A stretch of 64,000 nt of DNA from Actinostola sp. cb2023 (GCA_033675265.1 JAUJYZ010001087.1:644501-708500), one strand, 5' to 3'; numbered from the stretch's first letter, positions 39,550-53,249 are shown. Notes: a model not told the origin generated them from the letters alone. Translations and numbers: made by a program.

Positions 39550-41152
39550 GTGTCTGGTCGCTCGTTGCGTGACTCGATCGGTAGAACATGCTTTCCTTGC
39601 AATTTCGGCTGCGATTTCATAAACTCAGCGAATCATGAATGACAATGACATAGTTTATTTGGTACCATAAATATATCCATACAAATACAAATACCATATA
39701 CAAAACTAGACATCGCAGAGTGATTAACCCATTGACTCCTACACCGGCCGAAACCGGCCATAAACATCGATACTGCTTTGAAAAATTCTAACTTTCTGAA
39801 TTTTCGTAACATCGATCTCATGGCCAGTTATTAGTGACAACTAGATAACTCTTCATATTTTAACCTCAAGTAAACTGACTTACAGGTCCGATTTCTGGGC
39901 ATTAGTTCAATTTGTTTGCCATAAAAATCAAAAATGCGTGTTTTTGACGCAATTTTACACCTCGAAAATGAACGACATTTGACTTGGATTTTCTTCCAAA
40001 ATACATCCTTGCGAAACAAAACGCCACTTTCTCAGCAAACTTCCATCTCTCTTCTTGATATAGTCGTGAATTTTTCCCTCTCTCTTCCTTAACTCGCCGA
40101 ACAATAGCCATTTCCTTAGGCCCACTTTCGCTAACACGTGTTTTCCTTCTGCACGCCCGAAAAGGATGCCGGGAACATCCTGGAATTTTCGACAGAAAGC
40201 ATCCCGCCCTTTGTGTTTTTTAGAATTTATAGAGTGTCGAGCCACTCGGTCCTACAGGCAAAATATTGCACCGTTTGCATTCTTTACAAGTCCAAAGTCG
40301 CCAAAAATGCCTTTGTAGGTCCTGGAATTCACCACAGAACAACCAGAGACGATTTCACAGTTGAGTCCGCCATTTTGAATTTCGTAATGGCAGTGCCGAC
40401 ATGTCTTGGTGAAAATCGTTTCTCGCTGCTGGGTTCTTTCAGCAAAACGGTCTCTACCACACCAGTCAAGCTTAATGATGCTGTCCTGGGGGCTTTTGTG
40501 GTGAATAATGGCTATAAACACTCTAAAAATGCAAAATTGGCCTCTTCGAGTAGTGAACACTACTAGCCCCTACGAGCTCCCAAGAAGAAAGACAGCACAC
40601 GTGAAGACGCGAGCCCACGGGCATTCAGAACTGTCAAGATTTCCATGGAAACCCCTTATATGGAATAGAAATTTCCTACGATGTGATTAGGTCCAGAAAA
40701 TCACTAAAAATCTCAAAATAGCTCAGGAGCGAATGGGTTAAACAATGTTTGGATGAAGTGTAAATATGGGTTTACCTCGTTTACCTCTGCTCGCATTGCT
40801 TTTTTCTCTTCACTGCGTGTATCAACTCACTTCGATTCATTCTAAGTTCTAAAGATCTATAAACCCTTTGCAGTACTAGTACTGGATTGATAAATCCATA
40901 TCTCTATGAATTATTGTGGTTATTTTGAAAACAAGACGACATAACCTTCCTCCAACAAAGGTTTGTGAAGAAGCGATGTCTCGTATTATTGATAAACCAT
41001 GTTGTTAGAGCCTTCGGTGATTATCTTAGCGGCCGGCACAGGGCGCATGCGCTGTAGAACGCCGTTGGCAATTTGAAGCCAAAGACGAAGAATACGACAA
41101 CCAATCTGCATTTTTAGAGTCGGGCTTTTCCACAGGAAGCCCGACTAATTAT
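39550..41152 (+). repeat. Dispersed repeat family R1, copy with nested MITE
   Basis: Left part (CGTTGCGTGACTCGATCGG, GAACATGCTTTCCTTGCAAT) and right part (ACAATGTTTGGATGAAGTG, CGGCCGGCACAGGGCGCATG, CACAGGAAGCCCGACTAAT) match 54717-56510 inverted. The piggyBac-like MITE 39728-40737 is nested inside. Class unknown, non-coding. Confidence 0.7.
39728..40737. mobile_element. 1.0 kb piggyBac-like TTAA MITE
   Basis: CCCATTGACTCCT and its mirror AGGAGCGAATGGG, flanked by TTAA (39724-39727, 40738-40741). The paralogous R1 copy has the unoccupied site TTAA at 56321-56324, proving the boundaries. A partial copy is at 1-326. No transposase. The CCC end and TTAA target fit piggyBac. Confidence 0.88.
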
Positions 41153-41263
41153 CAACTCCAGCGACAACAAATGTGTAGTGACATTGTATATGACTTTTGT
41201 TTTAAAAGTTGAGAATAGTCTAGAGCCGATCTGTATAGGCGCTATATAAATGTATGATATTAA

Positions 41264-41264
<1 letters not shown>

Positions 41265-41348
<84 letters not shown>
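41265..41348 (+). repeat. (ATT)n microsatellite
   Basis: Perfect ATT repeat of about 80 bp following TTAATTTT. Confidence 0.95.
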
Positions 41349-41623
41349 TCTAGTGTAAGAATGCCTTAACTTGAAATAGTCTTAGTTTTAGTATTGTTTC
41401 TTATTTCTAACCTTTTTAATTTCAAGAACTTGTCTATAATTCATTTTCAATTGTTTCAAATTTAGACATGTTCATAAATTGTTGGCAGTCTCCTAGTTCT
41501 CCCAATATTGCTTTTTGGTCAAGGATGGTTCAAACTGACGCCAAATACTGCAATGTTCTTCTGATCTGAAAACTCTTTTGATTTTCGTCGCCTAAGGAAA
41601 TACAGTTGGCACGCGCACCAATT

Positions 41624-41752
41624 GGGCTCAGACACAGGGTCTTTGAAGGTGGTTACACTACTATACTTACTCGCTAGTAACATATCATGGGCTCAGACAC
41701 AGGGTCTTTGAAGGTGGTTACACTACTATACTTACACGCTAGTAACATATCA
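41624..41752 (+). repeat. 65-bp tandem duplication
   Basis: GGGCTCAGACACAGGGTCTT...CTAGTAACATATCA occurs twice in a row with one or two differences (TACTCGC against TACACGC). Non-coding. Confidence 0.9.
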
Positions 41753-42158
41753 CTTACCGATTGACTTTTATTAGCGCTTTGTATTTCTGCGAAAGGAATC
41801 ATGTCAATGATCTCCTGCATCTCGGTACTGTTTTTATTGACAGACAACTGTAGAGACTCCTTATTGCAAAACAAACACATAGCATTTAACACACAAACAA
41901 TAATAACAATAACCAATCAAATGATTGAACAAACATCTGTTTGTCTGATTGTTGTTTATTTGTTTATTTTGTGGGAACACACAAACAATCAAACGACAAA
42001 CAACGGCAACATGATTGGACAGCATAATAATAACCTTTTTCCTCATGTTCTCTCAAACCATGTGAACTATAGAATGACGTCTTTGAACAATCAATGTATC
42101 ACAGGTTTGAAATGGGAAAACAAATAGCCAAGACTACAAGAAGATAAATATCTAGAAA
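41753..42158. other. No gene seen
   Basis: Low-complexity A/C-rich sequence with AACAATCAAA-type words before the 44-bp satellite. The open frame of 108 codons here has no recognisable domain. Confidence 0.4.
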
Positions 42159-45100
42159 TATTGAGCATACATACGTGTACAATGTAGTTGGTTTATGTTG
42201 ACTATTGAGCATACATACGTGTACAATGTAGTTGGTTTATGTTGACTATTGAGCATACATACGTGTACAATGTAGTTGGTTTATGTCGACTATTGAGCAT
42301 ACATACGTGTACAATGTAGTTGGTTTATGTTGACTATTGAGCATACATACGTGTACAATGTAGTTGGTTTATGTTGACTACTTGAGCATACATACGTGTA
42401 CAATGTAGTTGGTTTATGTTGATTACTGGAGCATACATACGTGTACAATGTAGTTGGTTTATGTTGACTATTGAGCATACATACGTGTACAATGTAGTTG
42501 GTTTATGTTGACTATTGAGCATACATACGTGTACAATGTAGTTGGTTTATGTTGATTACTGGAGCATACATACGTGTACAATGTAGTTGGTTTATGTTGA
42601 CTATTGAGCATACATACGTGTACAATGTAGTTGGTTTATGTTGACTATTGAGCATACATACGTGTACAATGTAGTTGGTTTATGTTGACTATTGAGCATA
42701 CATACGTGTACAATGTAGTTGGGTTTATGTTGACTATTGAGCATACATACGTGTACAATGTAGTTGGTTTATGTTGATTACTGGAGCATACATACGTGTA
42801 CAATGTAGTTGGTTTATGTTGACTATTGAGCATACATACGTGTACAATGTAGTTGGTTTATGTTGACTATTGAGCATACATACGTGTACAATGTAGTTGG
42901 TTTATGTTGACTATTGAGCATACATACGTGTACAATGTAGTTGGTTTATGTTGACTATTGAGCATACATACGTGTACAATGTAGTTGGTTTATGTTGACT
43001 ACTGGAGCATACATACGTGTACAATGTAGTTGGTTTATGTTGACTATTGAGCATACATACGTGTACAATGTAGTTGGTTTATGTTGACTACTGAGCATAC
43101 ATACGTGTACAATGGAGTTGGTTTATGTTGACTACTGGAGCATACATACGTGTACAATGTAGTTGGTTTATGTTGACTATTGAGCATACATACGTGTACA
43201 ATGTAGTTGGTTTATGTCGACTATTGAGCATACATACGTGTACAATGTAGTTGGTTTATGTTGACTATTGAGCATACATACGTGTACAATGTAGTTGGTT
43301 TATGTTGACTATTGAGCATACATACGTGTACAATGTAGTTGGTTTATGTTGACTATTGAGCATACATACGTGTACAATGTAGTTGGTTTATGTTGACTAC
43401 TGGAGCATACATACGTGTACAATATAGTTGGTTTATGTTGACTATTGAGCATACATACGTGTACAATGTAGTTGGTTTATGTTGACTATTGAGCATACAT
43501 ACGTGTACAATGGAGTTGGTTTATGTTGACTATTGAGCATACATACGTGTACAATGTAGTTGGTTTATGTCGACTATTGAGCATACATACGTGTACAATG
43601 TAGTTGGTTTATGTTGACTATTGAGCATACATACGTGTACAATGTAGTTGGTTTATGTTGACTATTGAGCATACATACGTGTACAATGGAGTTGGTTTAT
43701 GTTGACTATTGAGCATACATACGTGTACAATATAGTTGGTTTATGTTGACTATTGAGCATACATACGTGTACAATGTAGTTGGTTTATGTTGACTATTGA
43801 GCATACATACGTGTACAATGTAGTTGGTTTATGTTGACTATTGAGCATACATACGTGTACAATGTAGTTGGTTTATGTTGACTATTGAGCATACATACGT
43901 GTACAATGTAGTTGGTTTATGTTGACTATTGAGCATACATACGTGTACAATGTAGTTGGTTTATGTCGACTATTGAGCATACATACGTGTACAATGTAGT
44001 TGGTTTATGTTGACTACTGGAGCATACATACGTGTACAATGTAGTTGGTTTATGTTGACTATTGAGCATACATACGTGTACAATGTAGTTGGTTTATGTT
44101 GACTATTGAGCATACATACGTGTACAATGTAGTTGGTTTATGTTGACTATTGAGCATACATACGTGTACAATGTAGTTGGTTTATGTTGACTATTGAGCA
44201 TACATACGTGTACAATGTAGTTGGTTTATGTCGACTATTGAGCATACATACGTGTACAATGTAGTTGGTTTATGACTTGACTACTATTGAGCATACATAC
44301 GTGTACAATGTAGTTGGTTTATGTTGACTATTGAGCATACATACGTGTACAATGTAGTTGGTTTATGTTGACTATTGAGCATACATACGTGTACAATGTA
44401 GTTGGTTTATGTTGACTACTGGAGCATACATACGTGTGCAATGTAGTTGGTTTATGTTGACTATTGAGCATACATACGTGTACAATGTAGTTGGTTTATG
44501 TTGACTATTGAGCATACATACGTGTACAATGTAGTTGGTTTATGTTGACTATTGAGCATACATACGTGTACAATGTAGTTGGTTTATGTTGACTATTGAG
44601 CATACATACGTGTACAATGTAGTTGGTTTATGTTGACTATTGAGCATACATACGTGTACAATGTAGTTGGTTTATGTTGACTATTGAGCATACATACGTG
44701 TACAATGTAGTTGGTTTATGTTGACTATTGAGCATACATACGTGTACAATGTAGTTGGTTTATGTTGACTATTGAGCATACATACGTGTACAATGTAGTT
44801 GGTTTATGTTGACTATTGAGCATACATACGTGTACAATGGAGTTGGTTTATGTTGACTATTGAGCATACATACGTGTACAATGTAGTTGGTTTATGTTGA
44901 CTACTGGAGCATACATACGTGTGCAATGTAGTTGGTTTATGTTGACTATTGAGCATACATACGTGTACAATGTAGTTGGTTTATGTTGACTATTGAGCAT
45001 ACATACGTGTGCAATGTAGTTGGTTTATGTTGACTATTGAGCATACATACGTGTACAATGTAGTTGGTTTATGTTGACTATTGAGCATACATACGTGTAC

Positions 45101-48100
45101 AATGTAGTTGGTTTATGTTGACTATTGAGCATACATACGTGTTTACAATGTAGTTGGTTTATGTTGACTATTGACTATTGAGCATACATACGTGTACAAT
45201 GTAGTTGGTTTATGTTGACTATTGAGCATACATACGTGTACGTGTAGTTGGTTTATGTTGACTATGTAGTTGGTAGTTGGTTTATGTTGACTATTGAGCA
45301 TACATACGTGTACAATGTAGTTGGTTTATGTTGACTATTGAGCATACATACGTGTACAATGTAGTTGGTTTATGTTGACTATTGAGCATACATACGTGTA
45401 CAATGTAGTTGGTTTATGTTGACTATTGAGCATACATACGTGTACAATGTAGTTGGTTTATGTTGACTATTGAGCATACATACGTGTACAATGTAGTTGG
45501 TTTATGTTGACTATTGAGCATACATACGTGTACAATGTAGTTGTTTTTATGTTGACTACTGGAGCATACATACGTGTACAATGTAGTTGGTTTATGTTGA
45601 CTATTGAGCATACATACGTGTACAATGTAGTTGGTTTATGTTGACTATTGAGCATACATACGTGTACAATGTAGTTGGTTTATGTTGACTATTGAGCATA
45701 CATACGTGTACAATGTAGTTGGTTTATGTTGACTATTGAGCATACATACGTGTACAATGTAGTTGGTTTATGTTGACTATTGAGCATACATACGTGTACA
45801 ATGTAGTTGGTTTATGTTGACTATTGAGCATACATACGTGTACAATGTAGTTGGTTTATGTTGACTACTGGAGCATACATACGTGTGCAATGTAGTTGGT
45901 TTATGTTGACTATTGAGCATACATACGTGTACAATGTAGTTGGTTTATGTTGACTATTGAGCATACATACGTGTACAATGTAGTTGGTTTATGTTGACTA
46001 TTGAGCATACATACGTGTACAATGTAGTTGGTTTATGTTGACTATTGAGCATACATACGTGTACAATGTAGTTGGTTTATGTTGACTACTGGAGCATACA
46101 TACGTGTACAATGTAGTTGGTTTATGTTGACTATTGAGCATACATACGTGTACAATGTAGTTGGTTTATGTTGACTATTGAGCATACATACGTGTACAAT
46201 GTAGTTGGTTTATGTTGATTACTGGAGCATACATACGTGTACAATGTAGTTGGTTTATGTTGACTATTGAGCATACATACGTGTACAATGTAGTTGGTTT
46301 ATGTTGACTATTGAGCATACATACGTGTACAATGTAGTTGGTTTATGTTGACTATTGAGCATACATACGTGTACAATGTAGTTGGTTTATGTTGACTATT
46401 GAGCATACATACGTGTACAATGTAGTTGGTTTATGTTGACTATTGAGCATACATACGTGTACAATGTAGTTGGTTTATGTTGACTATTGAGCATACATAC
46501 GTGTACAATGTAGTTGGTTTATGTTGACTATTGAGCATACATACGTGTACAATGTAGTTGGTTTATGTTGACTATTGAGCATACATACGTGTACAATGTA
46601 GTTGGTTTATGTTGACTATTGAGCATACATACGTGTACAATGTAGTTGGTTTATGTTGACTACTGAGCATACATACGTGTACAATGTAGTTGGTTTATGT
46701 CGACTATTGAGCATACATACGTGTACAATGTAGTTGGTTTATGTTGACTACTGGAGCATACATACGTGTACAATGTAGTTGGTTTATGTTGACTATTGAG
46801 CATACATACGTGTACAATGTAGTTGGTTTATGTTGACTATTGAGCATACATACGTGTACAATGTAGTTGGTTTATGTTGACTATTGAGCATACATACGTG
46901 TACAATGTAGTTGGTTTATGTTGACTACTGAGCATACATACGTGTACAATGTAGTTGGTTTATGTTGACTATTGAGCATACATACGTGTACAATGTAGTT
47001 GGTTTATGTTGACTATTGAGCATACATACGTGTACAATGTAGTTGGTTTATGTTGACTATTGAGCATACATACGTGTACAATGTAGTTGGTTTATGTTGA
47101 CTATTGAGCATACATACGTGTACAATGTAGTTGGTTTATGTTGACTACTGGAGCATACATACGTGTACAATGTAGTTGGTTTATGTTGACTATTGAGCAT
47201 ACATACGTGTACAATGTAGTTGGTTTATGTCGACTATTGAGCATACATACGTGTACAATGTAGTTGGTTTATGTCGACTATTGAGCATACATACGTGTAC
47301 AATGTAGTTGGTTTATGTTGACTACTGGAGCATACATACGTGTACAATGTAGTTGGTTTATGTTGACTATTGAGCATACATACGTGTACAATGTAGTTGG
47401 TTTATGTTGACTATTGAGCATACATACGTGTACAATGTAGTTGGTTTATGTTGACTACTGGAGCATACATACGTGTACAATGTAGTTGGTTTATGTTGAC
47501 TATTGAGCATACATACGTGTACAATGTAGTTGGTTTATGTTGACTACTGGAGCATACATACGTGTACAATGTAGTTGGTTTATGTTGACTATTGAGCATA
47601 CATACGTGTACAATGTAGTTGGTTTATGTCGACTATTGAGCATACATACGTGTACAATGTAGTTGGTTTATGTTGACTATTGAGCATACATACGTGTACA
47701 ATGTAGTTGGTTTATGTCGACTATTGAGCATACATACGTGTACAATGTAGTTGGTTTATGTTGACTATTGAGCATACATACGTGTACAATGTAGTTGGTT
47801 TATGTTGGGACTATTGAGCATACATACGTGTACAATGTAGTTGGTTTATGTTGACTATTGAGCATACATACGTGTACAATGTAGTTGGTTTATGTTGACT
47901 ATTGAGCATACATACGTGTACAATGTAGTTGGTTTATGTTGACTATTGAGCATACATACGTGTACAATGTAGTTGGTTTATGTTGACTATTGAGCATACA
48001 TACGTGTACAATGTAGTTGGTTTATGTTGACTATTGAGCATACATACGTGTACAATGTAGTTGGTTTATGTTGACTATTGAGCATACATACGTGTGCAAT

Positions 48101-49720
48101 GTAGTTGGTTTATGTTGACTATTGAGCATACATACGTGTACAATGTAGTTGGTTTATGTTGACTATTGAGCATACATACGTGTACAATGTAGTTGGTTTA
48201 TGTTGACTACTGGAGCATACATACGTGTACAATGTAGTTGGTTTATGTCGACTATTGAGCATACATACGTGTACAATGTAGTTGGTTTATGTTGACTATT
48301 GAGCATACATACGTGTACAATGTAGTTGGTTTATGTTGACTATTGAGCATACATACGTGTACAATGTAGTTGGTTTATGTTGACTATTGAGCATACATAC
48401 GTGTACAATGTAGTTGGTTTATGTTGACTATTGAGCATACATACGTGTACAATGTAGTTGGTTTATGTTGACTATTGAGCATACATACGTGTACAATGTA
48501 GTTGGTTTATGTTGACTATTGAGCATACATACGTGTACAATGTAGTTGGTTTATGTTGACTATTGAGCATACATACGTGTACAATGTAGTTGGTTTATGT
48601 TGACTATTGAGCATACATACGTGTACAATGTAGTTGGTTTATGTTGACTACTGAGCATACATACGTGTACAATGTAGTTGGTTTATGTTGACTATTGAGC
48701 ATACATACGTGTACAATGTAGTTGGTTTATGTTGACTATTGAGCATACATACGTGTACAATGTAGTTGGTTTATGTTGACTATTGAGCATACATACGTGT
48801 ACAATGTAGTTGGTTTATGTTGACTATTGAGCATACATACGTGTACAATGTAGTTGGTTTATGTTGACTACTGGAGCATACATACGTGTACAATGTAGTT
48901 GGTTTATGTTGACTATTGAGCATACATACGTGTACAATGTAGTTGGTTTATGTTGACTATTGAGCATACATACGTGTACAATGTAGTTGGTTTATGTTGA
49001 CTACTGGAGCATACATACGTGTACAATGTAGTTTGGTTTATGTTGACTATTGAGCATACATACGTGTACAATGTAGTTGGTTTATGTTGACTATTGAGCA
49101 TACATACGTGTACAATGTAGTTGGTTTATGTTGACTATTGAGCATACATACGTGTACAATGTAGTTGGTTTATGTTGACTATTGAGCATACATACGTGTA
49201 CAATGTAGTTGGTTTATGTTGACTATTGAGCATACATACGTGTACAATGTAGTTGGTTTATGTTGACTATTGAGCATACATACGTGTACAATGTAGTTGG
49301 TTTATGTTGACTATTGAGCATACATACGTGTACAATGTAGTTGGTTTATGTTGACTATTGAGCATACATACGTGTACAATGTAGTTGGTTTATGTTGACT
49401 ATTGAGCATACATACGTGTACAATGTAGTTGGTTTATGTTGACTACTGGAGCATACATACGTGTACAATGTAGTTGGTTTATGTTGACTATTGAGCATAC
49501 ATACGTGTACAATGTAGTTGGTTTATGTTGACTATTGAGCATACATACGTGTACAATGTAGTTGGTTTATGTTGACTATTGAGCATACATACGTGTACAA
49601 TGTAGTTGGTTTATGTTGACTATTGAGCATACATACGTGTACAATGTAGTTGGTTTATGTTGACTACTGGAGCATACATACGTGTACAATGTAGTTGGTT
49701 TATGTTGACTACTGGAGCAG
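42159..49720 (+). repeat. 44-bp satellite array, about 172 units, 7.5 kb
   Basis: Unit ATTGAGCATACATACGTGTA + CAATGTAGTTGGTTTATGTT + GACT. A common 45-bp variant has ACTACTGGAGC in place of ACTATTGAGC, others have TGTCGACT or GTGCAATG. Nearly homogeneous, with a few rearranged units near 45220-45280. Minus-strand 62-codon frames are repeat products. There is no spacer diversity, so it is not a CRISPR array. Confidence 0.97.
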
Positions 49721-50390
49721 ATGTCACCGTTTTCGAAAGTCTCAGTTTTTGGGCACCGAAAATGCTGCTTACGTCAGACAGGAGGACGAAACAGAGAGAA
49801 GAGTAACGCGGATCCGTGTGAACTACATACTCACCTCTAGAGCAGATACCCTTTCTTTCTCTAGAATTAAGTTAGACGATGCCCTGGCAAGTTCGTTCTC
49901 CAGCTCCTTTATTCTTACTATAAGGATTAAGATAGAAGTTTATTATATATTTTTTCAAAGAACGCACGAAATATGTACAAGAACGCGTGAAATATGGGAC
50001 TGTATATTGTGTTGTTACTTCAAACTGCCTTTTCATTCATTCATTCAGAATCGTGTGATGAAAATTAACCAATCAGCGTGCGAGAAATTCTCCAGTTTTG
50101 GCTAGCGCTCGCTCGTACAGAGATCTCCAAGTTTTCATTGTTGCTTTACTTTCACCGAAATAGCTAGTTTCTTTGACAGAATATAAACAACTTATTAGTC
50201 GGCTAAGCATCTAATACGGCTGTGCATTTTTACTCGTCATGCAGTCCTTGCCCTGCGGGCTCAGAAAAATACTACGCAACTCGTAAAATATCTGTGCGTA
50301 TTATCTGTCAAACCATCTAATAAGAGGTTTATTATTCCACAATTGATTTTGTTTCTTTGTTTCCTGAAGTTTTTGAGCCATTTTTGCTAT
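49721..50390. other. Unique sequence, no gene supported
   Basis: A 136-codon frame (49695-50105) starts inside the satellite and has no domain or start context. I see no paired splice sites. Confidence 0.4.
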
Positions 50391-51120
50391 GTATCAATCA
50401 GCCAACCATCTAACCACACAATCAATCAGCCAGCCATCTAACCACACAATCAAACAGCCAACCATCTAACCACACAATCAAACAGCCAACCATCTAACCA
50501 CACAATCAAACAGCCAACCATCTAACCACACAATCAATCAGCCAACCATCTAACCACACAATCAAACAGCCAACCATCTAACCACACAATCAAACAGCCA
50601 ACCATCTAACCACACAATCAATCAGCCAACCATCTAACCACACAATCAAACAGCCAACCATCTAACCACACAATCAAACAGCCAACCATCTAACCACACA
50701 ATCAAACAGCCAACCATCTAACCACACAATCAAACAGCCAACCACACAATCAAACAGCCAACCATCTAACCACACAATCAAACAGCCAACCATCTAACCA
50801 CACAATCAAACAGCCAACCATCTAACCACACAATCAATCAGCCAACCATCTAACCACACAATCAATCAGCCAACCATCTAACCACACAATCAAAACAGCC
50901 AACCATCTAACCACACAATCAAACAGCCAACCATCTAACCACACAATCAATCAGCCAACCATCTAACCACACAATCAATCAGCCAACCATCTAACCACAC
51001 AATCAATCAGCCAACCATCTAACCACACAATCAAACAGCCAACCATCTAACCACACAATCAATCAGCCAACCATCTAACCACACAATCAATCAGCCAACC
51101 ATCTAACCACACAATCAAGC
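50391..51120 (+). repeat. 28-bp minisatellite, about 26 units
   Basis: CAGCCAACCATCTAACCACA + CAATCAAA (or CAATCAAT) repeated head to tail, with one shortened unit near 50740. Confidence 0.95.
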
Positions 51121-51369
51121 AATCAGTCAATCATCTTGTACTCACATATCTGATGGGTCTGCTGAACATCAAGTTGACTGTGAGACCTGAGAAACACAGT
51201 TGTAAAACGTAAACATTACTGTATACACAAATAAATGGTTGGATGCATTAAAACAGTGGATAAAATGATTGACTGAATAAATGAATGACATAAAAATATC
51301 GTAGAAGAGCTCTTCCACTAAGTAAGTCACTACATGCTAAATATAATTCATGCAATACCACTTACTACA

Positions 51370-51798
51370 GTGAACCCCTATTAAGTGGGCACCCCTCTGT
51401 TAAGCGATCACCCCTCTGTTAAGCGGGCACCCCTCTGTTAAGCGATCACCCCTCTGTTAAGCGGGCACCCCTCTATTAAGCGGGACCCTCTATTAAAATG
51501 GGCACCCCTCTATTAAGCAGGCACCCCCCCTCTAGTTGGGAAAATGGATGGTGGTGGATGGGGCACCCCTCTGTTAAGCGGGACCCCTCTATTAAAATGG
51601 GCACCCCTCTATTAAGCGGGACCCCTCTATTAAAATGGGCACCCCTCTATTAAGCAGGACCCCTCTATTAAAATGGGCACCCCTCTATTAAGCGGGACCC
51701 CTCTATTAAAATGGGCACCCCTCTATTAAGCAGGACCCCTCTATTAAAATGGGCACCCCTCTATTAAGCAGGACCCCTCTATTAAGCAGGCACCCCTC
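51370..51798 (+). repeat. Minisatellite of CACCCCTCTATTAAG words
   Basis: GGGCACCCCTCTGTTAAGCG and GGGACCCCTCTATTAAAAT alternate in about 18-37 bp periods, broken by a GGATGGTGGATGGGG insertion at about 51545. The first lines resemble the end sequence of a DNA transposon. Confidence 0.85.
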
Positions 51799-51814
51799 AG
51801 TAGTATAGTTGGGA

Positions 51815-51990
51815 CCTGGTGGATGGTGGATGGGTGGATAGGATGGGTGGATAGGAAGGGTGGATAGGAAGGGTGGATAGGATGGGTGGATAGGAAGGGT
51901 GGATAGGAAGGGTGGATAGGAAGGGTGGATAGGATAGGGTGGATAGGAAGGGTGGATAGGGATGGATAGGAAGGGTGGATAGGAAGGGTG
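51815..51990 (+). repeat. GGGTGGATAGGAA minisatellite
   Basis: 13-15 bp unit GGGTGGATAGGAA/GATG repeated about a dozen times. Confidence 0.9.
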
Positions 51991-52153
51991 GATGAATTAG
52001 CTATGCAGGAAAATAGGTGTGGCAGGTTTGTTATTGTTTTGATAAACCTTCTATTATGCTGTTTCGGCATCTGTTGTTCATCGAAGCGCATAAATAACAA
52101 GAAATCAAAGCCTAGATTTTTATGTAAGAAACTCTCTTTTATACAAAACGAAG

Positions 52154-52720
52154 ATGGCAAGCAGCACGAAATTCAATTGTCTGTGTGGAGTTACCGCCAA
52201 ATCATCCAAAGGAAAGAATGATGAAGTTTGGTTTCGTTGTGGAAAAGCAGTAGACCACAAGACCGAACGACAGAAACGACTTCATCTTCAAGACTTGGGG
52301 TGTAATCTCCGAATGAACCAACAAATGATCGAACATTTAAACATTGATGGTTTCCAGTTCAAGAAACATACACCAAAATGTACTTATCACCGTTTGTATG
52401 CAAAACTCCTTCGAGTCAACAATCCAGAGAAACCTAGCTATGGAAAATGGTTTTACGTTTGCAACGCGCAATCTCCAGATGCCGCTTGCAGCTATTTTAC
52501 ATTGTTTGATCAGGAAGAAGAAGAAGAAGAAGAAGGAGTAGATGAGGAAGAGGATGAGGAAGTACAACCCCCACCAGCCAAGAAAATCAAGGCTACATCT
52601 AACCAAAAGAAAAACATTGAAGAAGAACAGCCAAAGAAAAAACAACGCATTGAATCCCAAAGCAAGAAAACGGTACAAAAGAAAAATATTTTCAAACCAA
52701 AACACAAGTCTCAATCCTAA
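52154..52720 (+). CDS. Intronless gene with GRF-type zinc finger and basic tail
   Basis: 188 aa. Residues about 9-30 hold a CLC...C cluster (FNCLCG, WFRCGK). Residues about 76-117 fit a GRF zinc finger: CTYHR, GKWFYVCN, then ACSYFTLFD (Cys, His, Cys, Cys spacing with aromatic residues). An acidic block (EEEEEEEGVDEEEDEE) and basic, NLS-like blocks (PPAKKIKA, PKKKQRIE) follow. GRF fingers bind single-stranded nucleic acid in DNA-repair and topoisomerase proteins. The ATG at 52154 opens MASSTKFNC. AATAAA lies at 52798. It could be a processed gene, a small host gene or a captured mobile-element gene. There is no related gene nearby. Confidence 0.6.
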   Translation: MASSTKFNCLCGVTAKSSKGKNDEVWFRCGKAVDHKTERQKRLHLQDLGCNLRMNQQMIEHLNIDGFQFKKHTPKCTYHRLYAKLLRVNNPEKPSYGKWFYVCNAQSPDAACSYFTLFDQEEEEEEEGVDEEEDEEVQPPPAKKIKATSNQKKNIEEEQPKKKQRIESQSKKTVQKKNIFKPKHKSQS

Positions 52721-52797
52721 TCAAGAAAAACTAAATAACTCTTATATGTGCTATTTGTTAAACTTCAAATTGAATGTAAATATTCAGTATATTTTGT

Positions 52798-52803
52798 AAT
52801 AAA
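52798..52803 (+). promoter_or_regulatory. Poly(A) signal AATAAA
   Basis: 78 bp after the stop of the GRF-finger gene, in an AT-rich 3' region, directly before a MITE. Confidence 0.5.
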
Positions 52804-52811
52804 ATTCGTTA

Positions 52812-52932
52812 GGCCTAGTTCAGACGTCGTACTAATCATGAGCTGTTCTCATTTCAAACAATAGATAATGAGGCGGCTTCTTTTGAAGTCATTAAGAACG
52901 GCTCTTGGAAAGTACGGCGTTTGAACTAGGCC
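52812..52932. mobile_element. 121-bp Harbinger-like MITE
   Basis: GGCCTAGTTCAGACGTCGTAC mirrors GTACGGCGTTTGAACTAGGCC with two mismatches. Flanked by TTA on both sides (52809-52811, 52933-52935), the 3-bp target type of PIF/Harbinger elements. Confidence 0.75.
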
Positions 52933-53102
52933 TTATACACCTAAACGACTATAGCTTGTTGTGAATATTATGTTAAGTCATTTGTCTAAGAACAAGCCAA
53001 TTCTTTCACAAACTTTGGTAATTGCTTGGAACTGTTTTCCGTTATTGTTTATATAGTTAAATATAGTAAATAAATATAGTTAAATATAGTAAATAAATAT
53101 AG

Positions 53103-53249
53103 TTAGAGTGCAATTTAGAAAAGCTTGAAAACTAAATAACTAATTAGTACTAAATAGCACTAATGAAACAATAGAAAACAATAGAAATAGCACTATTTAG
53201 TACTATTTAAAATTAGTACTATTTCACGCTTTTCTAAATTGCACTCTAA
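53103..53249. mobile_element. 147-bp MITE
   Basis: TTAGAGTGCAATTTAGAAAA mirrors TTTTCTAAATTGCACTCTAA; the interior repeats AGTACTAAATAGCAC words in both orientations. Target duplication unclear. Confidence 0.75.

Noticed and set aside
49695..50105. 136-codon plus-strand ORF
   Set aside because: Starts in the satellite, no domain, no regulatory context and no splice sites.
42159..51120. Regular repeats resembling CRISPR arrays (44-bp and 28-bp)
   Set aside because: Units are contiguous without unique spacers and the genome is animal; these are satellites.
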